Assembly: GCA_003647765.1 (NCBI GenBank)
Contig: QMNM01000099.1
Coordinates: 1-6,031, forward strand
Direction: 5' to 3'
Source: Candidatus Cloacimonadota bacterium
Lineage (GTDB): Bacteria > Cloacimonadota > Cloacimonadia > JGIOTU-2 > B8-G9
Length of the DNA stretch: 6,031 nt
How positions within the stretch are numbered: the first letter of the stretch is position 1; every line of letters starts with the position of its first letter. Made by a program: the position numbers and the translations under genes. The notes under the pieces were generated by a model, which was not told the DNA's origin, made no database searches, and saw only the letters and a list, made by a program, of their open reading frames with translations. This document shows, in pieces, positions 1 through 4,680 of this stretch.

Positions 1-462
1 CGTGTTCCTAAAATCACAGAAGATAACCAGTTTATCAAAGATGAGATTATCAAACGCACAGAAGAAATGCTGAAATTAGAAGAAGTTAAACTTTCGGATT
101 TAGTAGATTTTTCTGATGTGCTGATGCAAAAATTTGATAGTGTTAAAATTTTAGATGAGAATCTTGTTTTAGTCAAAGATAGTAAATGGATTAAATGTAA
201 AATAAAAAGTGATAAGGACTTTGTTTCCAAAATTATTCAAAAGGAATTTATGCATAATGAGTTAAAGTTAGAAGATAAGAAAATCAGTTTATCAGAATTA
301 AAGTCGTGTCCAGCAATTGAGTTTGAGAAACAGAAAGCACTTAAAGATTATATTGATGATTTAGTCTTTGCACTTTATTTTAATATTAGATTGTCAGAAA
401 TTGGATTTGAATTTGCTGATAAAATAAAAGAAGAATGTAAAAAAAGTAAATTTAATTGGTAG
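1..462 (+). CDS. C-terminal end of a probable Eco57I/TaqI-class restriction-modification methylase (5' partial)
   Basis: The reading frame is open from the first base, so the gene starts outside the window; 153 residues are visible before the TAG at 460-462. The first Met (base 67) is not the true start, because the same frame encodes a good protein sequence before it (RVPKITEDNQ...). The fragment has a short RxPKI segment, a Lys/Glu-rich alternating strand region, and near the end (visible residues 111-127) a helix QKALKDYIDDLVFALYF. In Eco57I/TaqI-like methylases the C-terminal target-recognition domain often carries a PxI element and ends with a helix of the type 'id.lVy.lYgl', which this resembles. 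Catalytic motifs such as NPPY would lie upstream and cannot be seen, so the function rests on C-terminal resemblance only. The stop codon lies inside the 14-base direct repeat of the adjoining element, so any insertion there left the protein end intact. Confidence 0.5.
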   Translation, partial: RVPKITEDNQFIKDEIIKRTEEMLKLEEVKLSDLVDFSDVLMQKFDSVKILDENLVLVKDSKWIKCKIKSDKDFVSKIIQKEFMHNELKLEDKKISLSELKSCPAIEFEKQKALKDYIDDLVFALYFNIRLSEIGFEFADKIKEECKKSKFNW

Positions 463-473
463 TCCTGTATAAG
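460..473 (+). repeat. Left 14-base direct repeat
   Basis: TAGTCCTGTATAAG, identical to 686-699. It contains the stop codon (TAG, 460-462) of the upstream gene. It could be a target-site duplication or the end of the repeat unit itself. Confidence 0.7.
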
Positions 474-556
474 ATTTATATCGCTCCTACGGAGCTATGA
501 TTTGACACTATAATTATTGCTACGAGTATTTCATCCCTACGGGATTTTTTTTCACA

Positions 557-595
557 GAAACTCGACTCGGGTTCTTTGAACTCGAGTCGGGTTTC
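557..595 (+). repeat. Large hairpin within the element (18-base arms, 3-base loop)
   Basis: Arms 557-574 and 578-595 pair around the loop TTT. Sixteen of 18 positions are Watson-Crick. The other two, 562/590 (T-G) and 570/582 (G-T), become U-G and G-U wobbles in a plus-strand transcript, while a minus-strand transcript would have A-C mismatches. The arms contain CTCGACTCGGG and CTCGAGTCGGG, which are also near-identical direct repeats because the core is itself palindromic. No T-tract follows, so it is not a typical terminator. Confidence 0.7.
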
Positions 596-685
596 ACGGT
601 TAGGAGTAATATATTTGTAAAAATCTGTGACAAGAGAAATATAGAACTCCATAGGAGTGACATATTTATATTGTCTGAAAATGGC

Positions 686-699
686 TAGTCCTGTATAAG
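686..699 (+). repeat. Right 14-base direct repeat
   Basis: TAGTCCTGTATAAG, identical to 460-473 and 226 bases downstream of it. Sequence similarity to the left copy stops sharply on both sides. Confidence 0.7.
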
Positions 700-810
700 T
701 AGTTGTATTCAATTTGAGATGCGTTAGTTAATCATTCACCAGTACTTCTATGGAACTACCATTTTATTAAAGTTAAGTTGCGATTGTGTATAGTACAAAA
801 AATTTTTAGC

Positions 811-846
811 CCCCATCAGATAGCAATCATCTAAGGGGACAGGCAC
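811..846 (+). repeat. Small hairpin followed by a GGGGACAGGCAC motif (REP-like)
   Basis: CCCC (811-814) pairs with GGGG (835-838) and AGAT (818-821) with ATCT (829-832), separated by a small internal loop. GGGGACAGGCAC lies at 835-846. From memory, GGGGACAGGCAC and its complement GTGCCTGTCCCC recur as dispersed repeats in many environmental bacterial genomes, often near REP-associated (RAYT, Y1-type) transposases. No such transposase is present in this window, so the link is inference. Confidence 0.4.
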
Positions 847-895
847 AAAATTACACGAAAAAACATCGTAAATTGACAAAGTAAAATTAAATGAG

Positions 896-902
896 AGAGG
901 AG
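896..902 (+). promoter_or_regulatory. Ribosome binding site of the dehydratase gene
   Basis: AGAGGAG lies 10 bases before the ATG at 913, within a purine-rich run (GAGAGAGGAGA). It supports that start. Confidence 0.7.
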
Positions 903-912
903 ATTATTAATT

Positions 913-2160
913 ATGGGACAGACAATAATTGAGAAAATCATTACAAATCACTTAATAGACGAGGTAGATGTGAATCCTGGTGAGATTGTATGGATAAAAT
1001 TAGATGTTAGAACAGCACGGGATTTTGGTGGTCCAAATGTAGTAAAAAATATTGAGCGTGAGTATCCTGGTGAAGATTTGCCGGATAAAGAGAATATTCT
1101 GTTCACTTTTGATACTGTTGCTCCAGCAAAGACCATTCCTTATGCGAATAATCAAATGATTTGCAGGAATTTTGCAAAAGAACATAATATTAAAGTTTAT
1201 GATGTAAATGCTGGTATTGGCACACATATTTTAATAGAACAAGGCATTGCTGAACCAAATAAGACAATTGTTGGCACTGATAGTCATTTCAACATACTTG
1301 GAGCAGTTGGTGCATTTGGACAAGGAATGGGTGATCAAGATATTGCTTTTGCATTTAAAACAGGTAAGATATGGTTTGAAGTGCCTGAAACAATTAAAAT
1401 CAATATTGAAGGGGAATTAAAATATCCACTTACTGCCAAAGATATTGCACTGTTCATGTTAAAAAAATTGGGCTCCAAAGGTGCATTAGGTAAATGCATT
1501 GAGTATTATGGGAAAACTATACAAGGATTGGATTTAGCTGGACGAATTACTCTTTCTAGTATGATGACAGAACTGGGTGGTATTGTTGCTTTTCAAGAAG
1601 CAAGTGAAAATGTTGTTAATGAAATATCTAAGCGAACCGGAAAAAAAGTCCAATTTATCACTGCTGATGACGATGCAGTATATTGTCAAGAATTGAGTTA
1701 TGACATTTCAGGAATTGAGCCGCAAATTGCTTGTCCTCCGAATCCGGCTAATGTAAAAAATATAAGTGAATTAGAGGGAAAAGAGATTCATTCTGTATTT
1801 ATTGGGTCTTGCACGAATGGGCGATATGAAGATATGAAAGCTGTAGCTGATATTTTGAAAAATAAGAAAGTTGCTGATGGAGTAATGTTAAGAATTGTTC
1901 CTGCTACAAAAGAGGTTTACGGGCAAATGCTGTACACAGGTATATTGAATATTTTATTTAATGCAGGAGCAATTATATCAAATCCAGGCTGTGGAGGATG
2001 TGCTTCTGGACAAATTGGAATGACAGGTAAAGGAGAAGTGCAAATATCAACTTCTAATCGTAATTTCAGGGGCAAGCAAGGAGATGGCGATACATATTTA
2101 GCATCTCCGGTTGTTGCTGCAACAGCTGCCCTTTATGGCAAAATTACTAAACCTCTATAG
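913..2160 (+). CDS. leuC: Aconitase-superfamily dehydratase large subunit (3-isopropylmalate dehydratase / homoaconitase type)
   Basis: A 415-residue protein, the usual length (about 415-420) of the large subunit of two-part LeuC/HacA enzymes, which isomerise 2-isopropylmalate to 3-isopropylmalate or act on related hydroxy-acids in the cytoplasm. The three [4Fe-4S] ligands are present: Cys300 in GSCTNGR (298-304) and Cys360/Cys363 in NPGCGGC. Also visible are GIGTH (101-105), GTDSH (121-125), VPET (157-160), STSNRNF (379-385) and YLASP (395-399). Oddities: the Asp-His dyad usually seen as DH in this family reads FDTVAP (66-71), with Thr68 where His is expected; DSHT is DSHF; CGPC is CGGC; and the usual Arg after NRNFxG is Lys388. 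Such changes may mark a subfamily with another substrate (homoaconitate, dimethylmalate, citrate). No small subunit follows; pgsA starts 46 bases downstream. Family assignment is firm; the symbol and substrate are less so. Confidence 0.88.
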   Translation: MGQTIIEKIITNHLIDEVDVNPGEIVWIKLDVRTARDFGGPNVVKNIEREYPGEDLPDKENILFTFDTVAPAKTIPYANNQMICRNFAKEHNIKVYDVNAGIGTHILIEQGIAEPNKTIVGTDSHFNILGAVGAFGQGMGDQDIAFAFKTGKIWFEVPETIKINIEGELKYPLTAKDIALFMLKKLGSKGALGKCIEYYGKTIQGLDLAGRITLSSMMTELGGIVAFQEASENVVNEISKRTGKKVQFITADDDAVYCQELSYDISGIEPQIACPPNPANVKNISELEGKEIHSVFIGSCTNGRYEDMKAVADILKNKKVADGVMLRIVPATKEVYGQMLYTGILNILFNAGAIISNPGCGGCASGQIGMTGKGEVQISTSNRNFRGKQGDGDTYLASPVVAATAALYGKITKPL

Positions 2161-2206
2161 TAAAAGTAAAAATAAATATTTCAATTCGTAAATTCATGGC
2201 TTTAAT

Positions 2207-2770
2207 ATGGGAAAATATAATGTTATAATAGATAAATATAAAGTGCCTAATGCTTTGACTTTACTAAGAATATTATTAACAATATCTTTTTTAATTATCA
2301 GTTTTTATTACAAACTGTATCTGCTTTCATTCATAGTTTTTTTAATTGCTTGTTTAACAGATGTATTAGATGGTCATTTAGCCAGAAAATATAAGCTGAT
2401 AACTAATTTTGGGAAAATATGGGATCCATTAGCAGATAAAATTTTGGTAATCTCTGCTTTGTTTGCTTTATTTGTATGGGACTATATTTACTTATGGATG
2501 GTAATTGTTATTATAATCAGGGAAGTTTTAGTAACAATACTACGTGCTGTAATGACCAAAAAAAACATTTATCTTTCAGCAGATATTTTGGGGAAAATAA
2601 AAACTATGCTACAGATGATTGGAATAATTATTGCTTTGGCTCATAAATCATTGTTAAACAATTTTAATTTTTTGCCTGTGATAGTTATCATAGTTTTTTA
2701 TATTGTAGTTGTTCTTGCAATTGTGTCTGGAATCAATTATTTTACGAATATGAGAAAAAATATATTATAG
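2207..2770 (+). CDS. pgsA: CDP-diacylglycerol-glycerol-3-phosphate 3-phosphatidyltransferase (CDP-alcohol phosphatidyltransferase family)
   Basis: A 187-residue integral inner-membrane enzyme of normal family length. PgsA joins CDP-diacylglycerol and glycerol-3-phosphate to give phosphatidylglycerophosphate, the precursor of phosphatidylglycerol and cardiolipin. The full family signature D-x2-DG-x2-AR-x8-G-x3-D-x3-D is intact: Asp52, Asp55, Gly56, Ala59-Arg60, Gly69, Asp73, Asp77. NALTLLRI (15-22) and LGKIKT (128-133) are also typical of PgsA rather than of other family members. About five to six hydrophobic helices are visible (roughly 20-35, 38-52, 78-96, 97-116, 134-147, 156-176). The start is forced: a TAA at 2189-2191 in the same frame lies just upstream and no other ATG falls between. 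No Shine-Dalgarno sequence precedes it. It lies 46 bases after the dehydratase gene and 50 bases before the lipoprotein gene, probably in one transcript. Phosphatidylserine synthase or another alcohol acceptor is a less likely alternative. Confidence 0.9.
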   Translation: MGKYNVIIDKYKVPNALTLLRILLTISFLIISFYYKLYLLSFIVFLIACLTDVLDGHLARKYKLITNFGKIWDPLADKILVISALFALFVWDYIYLWMVIVIIIREVLVTILRAVMTKKNIYLSADILGKIKTMLQMIGIIIALAHKSLLNNFNFLPVIVIIVFYIVVVLAIVSGINYFTNMRKNIL

Positions 2771-2820
2771 GAAACCACACAAAAGTTTTACATCATAATA
2801 TTTATGGACGATATAAAAGA

Positions 2821-3918
2821 ATGAATCTACAAAAAATATCAATTATCTTTTTAATTGCATTGTTAATTGTTAGTTGCAGTGGCAAAAATAATGGAACTGG
2901 TAAAACCTCCAAGTCCAGCTCCAATGAGGCATACAAAAGCAAAGAAGATTATCGTAAGCCAATATCATGGGGCAAAAAAAATGTCATTTATATTTTTGCT
3001 GACAAAACAATATGGGACTATGGCAGAAATAAAATTAAACAATCATTTGAAAGAGAGTTTTTCACAACCCAAAATGAAAAACTGTTTAACATAGAAAAAG
3101 TTGATATTAAAGACATTTCTCGTTATTATAAATTCACAAATTTAATATTTTTTGCTGACATTACTAGTGATAAGCCAGTTGCTAATTATGTAAAGCAACT
3201 ATTAAGTGAACATGTTATAAATAACATAAAAACTACTGGCTCTAATATATTTGTTCAGGATGAGTTGTGGGCAAGAGATCAATTAGTGATTTTTGTTTTG
3301 GGTAAAAGTGCAGAACAGACATTACTTTGTACATTTGATAAACTCAACTTCCTTTTTGAGCAATTTAAGGCAAATGAGATGAAGCGATTAGAAAAGATTG
3401 CATATCGTACTGGTGTGAATAAACAAGAAATGAATTATGAAAGAGAGCATTATCAATGGCAGATACAATTGCCAAAATATTTCAAAACATTTCGTAGAGA
3501 TGATGAAAATAATTTTGTATCTTATTTATTGCGTGTAGAAAAATACCCAGACCGCTATCTATTTGTTTATTGGGAAAATATGCCTGAAAATAATGTATCA
3601 AAAAAGTGGCTATTTGAAAAGAGAAAAGAATTGGTATGGAAATATTATGACGAAGATGAATTCTCAGAACTGGATGTAGTTAAGGAGAATGCAACTTTCA
3701 ACAAATATAATGGGTACAAACTTTATGGAAGATGGCAGAATAAAAAATATTATATTGGCGGAGCTTTTGTTAGTTTTGCTTTTTATGAGCCAGAACAGAA
3801 AAGAGCATATATTATTGATACATCTGTATATTTCCCAGAAGGCAATAAATTAAGAGCATTATTAGAGTTAGAAATTATTGCAAAAAAATTTTTGGTGATT
3901 AGTCAAGATTTAGAATAA
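2821..3918 (+). CDS. DUF4837-like outer-envelope lipoprotein
   Basis: A 365-residue protein with a lipoprotein signal: hydrophobic stretch 5-17 and lipobox IVSC with Cys19 as the lipidated residue. Ser at +2 suggests export to the outer membrane by the usual Lol rule. A Ser/Asn/Lys-rich linker (20-45) leads to the folded part. The pattern then fits DUF4837, a lipoprotein family of unknown function known mainly from Bacteroidota: an N-terminal half with NVIYIFAD (54-61) and DELWARDQLVIFVLG (147-161), then a second half beginning near IQLPKYF (215-221) with NFVSYLLRV (231-239), GRWQNKKYYIGGAFVS (303-318) and a final FPEGNKLRALLELE (338-351). The assignment comes from remembered family features and is not proven. 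The start has no clear Shine-Dalgarno site; a nearby ATG at 2804 is in another frame and stops after six codons. It is the last gene before the terminator at 3975, downstream of pgsA. No enzymatic motif is seen. Confidence 0.75.
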   Translation: MNLQKISIIFLIALLIVSCSGKNNGTGKTSKSSSNEAYKSKEDYRKPISWGKKNVIYIFADKTIWDYGRNKIKQSFEREFFTTQNEKLFNIEKVDIKDISRYYKFTNLIFFADITSDKPVANYVKQLLSEHVINNIKTTGSNIFVQDELWARDQLVIFVLGKSAEQTLLCTFDKLNFLFEQFKANEMKRLEKIAYRTGVNKQEMNYEREHYQWQIQLPKYFKTFRRDDENNFVSYLLRVEKYPDRYLFVYWENMPENNVSKKWLFEKRKELVWKYYDEDEFSELDVVKENATFNKYNGYKLYGRWQNKKYYIGGAFVSFAFYEPEQKRAYIIDTSVYFPEGNKLRALLELEIIAKKFLVISQDLE

Positions 3919-3974
3919 CTTTTTCCACTTTTATATTACTTTTACTTTGTCAACTTACAAAAGTGCTATATTAT

Positions 3975-3998
3975 AGGACGCTTTAGCGTCCTTTTATT
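3975..3998 (+). terminator. Rho-independent terminator of the leuC-pgsA-lipoprotein unit
   Basis: AGGACGCT (3975-3982) and AGCGTCCT (3985-3992) form a perfect 8-base inverted repeat, realistically a 6 to 7 pair stem with a 4-base loop, followed directly by TTTTATT (3992-3998). It lies 57 bases after the stop codon of the lipoprotein gene. The stem could also be a palindrome of a dispersed repeat type. Confidence 0.7.
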
Positions 3999-4026
3999 GA
4001 CTCAGCGTCAGTGTTTACACCGTCGC

Positions 4027-4059
4027 AGCCTAAAAGAATTTTGTGGCTATATTTTTTTT
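4027..4059 (+). terminator. Possible second, weaker terminator hairpin
   Basis: AGCC (4027-4030) pairs with GGCT (4045-4048) and AAAA (4032-4035) with TTTT (4039-4042) around the loop GAA, with a small internal loop between the two stems. A run of eight T (4052-4059) follows three bases later. The AT half of the stem is weak, so this may be only a fortuitous fold. Confidence 0.3.
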
Positions 4060-4069
4060 GCGGCTCACT

Positions 4070-4106
4070 ATATCATTTTGATATTCCCTCATATCATTTT
4101 TATATT
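4070..4106. promoter_or_regulatory. Tandem dyad repeats, candidate operator upstream of the PDZ genes
   Basis: ATATCATTTTGATATT (4070-4085) is repeated with one change as ATATCATTTTTATATT (4091-4106). The first copy is itself a dyad (ATATCA-TTT-TGATAT); the second keeps the dyad with one mismatch. The copies start 21 bases apart, about two helical turns, so a dimeric regulator could bind both on the same face. This is inference from pattern only; AT-rich DNA gives such matches by chance at some rate. Confidence 0.35.
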
Positions 4107-4231
4107 GTAAAAACAGCAAGTTCTATAATTTGTTTTTAATACAAAATCTTTATCACTATAGATATTAAGTAATTATGACATTCCGTATAAATTTGGCATA
4201 GTATTTGCTTACTTCTTCATAAAAAATGTAT

Positions 4232-4239
4232 AGGAGAAG
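4232..4239 (+). promoter_or_regulatory. Ribosome binding site deciding the start of the small PDZ gene
   Basis: AGGAGAAG lies 4 bases before the ATG at 4244 (7 bases from its AGGAG core). It lies inside the longer reading frame that could start at 4226, so the start at 4244 is preferred. Confidence 0.8.
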
Positions 4240-4243
4240 TAAG

Positions 4244-4657
4244 ATGAGAGCAATACTTTTAACATTGGCATCTATCTTAATTGGAAGTTGTGCTTTTGCA
4301 TCTATTCATTATAATATTCCACAACCTTCGGATTATTATAAGATTAGTAATGATAGCAATATCCCATCTTTCTCAGAACTTGAATTTAGAGAAGAAAAGC
4401 CATTTCTTGGATTTGAATGTCAGAAAAATGCGGATAATTATCTGGAAATAAAATCTATCATTCCAGATTCACCTGCAAAAGAATCTCAATTGAATGTAGG
4501 TGATATTATCTTATCAATTGATAAGAAAAAAGTGGTTGATGAAAAATCATTCTATACTCTGCTCAAGAATTTACATATTGGTGATGTCATTTTCCTAAAT
4601 ATTAAAAGAGACAATGAAGTGAAGAAAATACCTTTAAGAGTAGGAAGTATTCAGTAA
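4244..4657 (+). CDS. Small exported single-PDZ-domain protein
   Basis: A 137-residue protein from the ATG at 4244, chosen over an in-frame ATG at 4226 because the Shine-Dalgarno site lies between the two and because the protein then begins directly with a signal peptide. The signal is MRAILLTLASILIGSCAFA. Two exits are possible: signal peptidase I after AFA (Ala19), or lipidation at Cys16 in IGSC. After a 35-residue linker, residues 54-135 form a PDZ domain: FLGF carboxylate-binding loop (54-57), SIIPDSPAKESQLNVGD (71-87), GDIILSIDKKKV (86-97) and a closing strand pair ending IPLRVGS. PDZ domains bind C-terminal peptides, often in periplasmic proteases and secretion machines, but no protease or other catalytic domain is present. 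Its PDZ resembles that of the next protein (RDNEVKKIPLRVGS against RDGEVRTTTLTLGS), so the two are probably paralogous. The next gene starts 23 bases later, so they are likely one operon. Confidence 0.8.
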   Translation: MRAILLTLASILIGSCAFASIHYNIPQPSDYYKISNDSNIPSFSELEFREEKPFLGFECQKNADNYLEIKSIIPDSPAKESQLNVGDIILSIDKKKVVDEKSFYTLLKNLHIGDVIFLNIKRDNEVKKIPLRVGSIQ

Positions 4658-4670
4658 TAAAATTAAATAG

Positions 4671-4679
4671 AAAGGAGAG
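4671..4679 (+). promoter_or_regulatory. Ribosome binding site of the PDZ-barrel gene
   Basis: AAAGGAGAG is a strong Shine-Dalgarno sequence. Its AGGAG core (4673-4677) is 3 bases from the ATG at 4681 and 6 bases from the second ATG at 4684, which favours the second. Confidence 0.7.
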
Positions 4680-4680
4680 A

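Larger units (their letters stand above)
460..699. repeat. Hairpin-rich dispersed-type element bracketed by a 14-base direct repeat
   Basis: A perfect 14-base direct repeat (TAGTCCTGTATAAG) at 460-473 and 686-699 encloses 212 bases. Inside are small palindromes of one design: GCTCC-TAC-GGAGC at 483-495, ATCCC-TAC-GGGAT at 533-545 and ACTCC-ATA-GGAGT at 646-658, plus a large hairpin at 557-595. TCACAGA at 552-558 and TCTGTGA at 624-630 form a 7-base inverted pair around that hairpin. The outermost palindromes and their flanks read as imperfect inverted copies of each other (ATATCGCTCCTACGGAG on the left; ATATGTCACTCCTATGGAG on the reverse strand at the right). It encodes no transposase. The pattern fits a non-autonomous, MITE-like or palindromic repeat family, with the direct repeats as a possible target duplication. 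Mobility is inference; the repeats and palindromes are seen directly. Confidence 0.6.
463..912. other. 450-base non-coding, repeat-rich intergenic region
   Basis: No credible gene is seen. From 460 to 699 there is a hairpin-rich element between direct repeats. From 700 to about 800 the sequence is AT-rich and I see no structure in it beyond a weak TATAGT at 789-794. From 811 to 846 a small hairpin is followed by a GGGGACAGGCAC motif. The last 60 bases are AT-rich and carry the ribosome binding site of the dehydratase gene. The promoter of that gene should lie here, but no convincing -35/-10 pair was found. Confidence 0.8.
3919..4243. other. Intergenic region with terminator-like hairpins and a candidate operator
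   Basis: About 325 bases without a gene. It holds a strong terminator hairpin (3975-3998), a weaker hairpin with a T8 run (4027-4059), two dyad repeats spaced 21 bases apart (4070-4106), and then an AT-rich leader of the PDZ genes. A possible promoter is ATGACA at 4175-4180 with TAGTAT at 4199-4204 (18-base spacer), but the match is poor. GCGTC recurs at 3986 and 4006. No RNA gene or riboswitch was recognised. Confidence 0.65.

Noticed and set aside
460-699. CRISPR array
   Set aside because: The direct repeat occurs only twice, 212 bases apart, with no regular spacers and no cas gene.
476-712. A 78-codon open frame on the minus strand
   Set aside because: It lies almost wholly inside the hairpin-rich repeat. 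Its codons read through the palindromes (for example RRDEI from the ATCCCTACGGGAT unit), so it is a chance translation of a repeat.
789-794. TATAGT as a -10 box
   Set aside because: No acceptable -35 hexamer is found 16 to 18 bases upstream.
873-878. TTGACA as a -35 box for the dehydratase gene
   Set aside because: A -10 box 16 to 18 bases downstream would fall on the ribosome binding site, where no TATAAT-like sequence exists.
948-1227. Two overlapping minus-strand open frames inside the dehydratase gene
   Set aside because: They are antisense to well-conserved coding sequence and show no protein-like features or ribosome binding site.
2867-3094. A 75-codon plus-strand open frame inside the lipoprotein gene
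   Set aside because: It is an out-of-frame shadow of a gene with a clear lipobox and family pattern.
3926-3965. CACTTTT / AAAAGTG inverted repeat after the lipoprotein gene
   Set aside because: The 7-base arms are 26 bases apart and mostly A/T, so a chance pairing is likely; the hairpin at 3975-3998 is a far better terminator.
4226-4243. ATG at 4226 as the start of the small PDZ gene
   Set aside because: The strong AGGAGAAG site lies downstream of it, directly before the ATG at 4244, and the six extra residues (MYRRSK) would precede a normal signal peptide.
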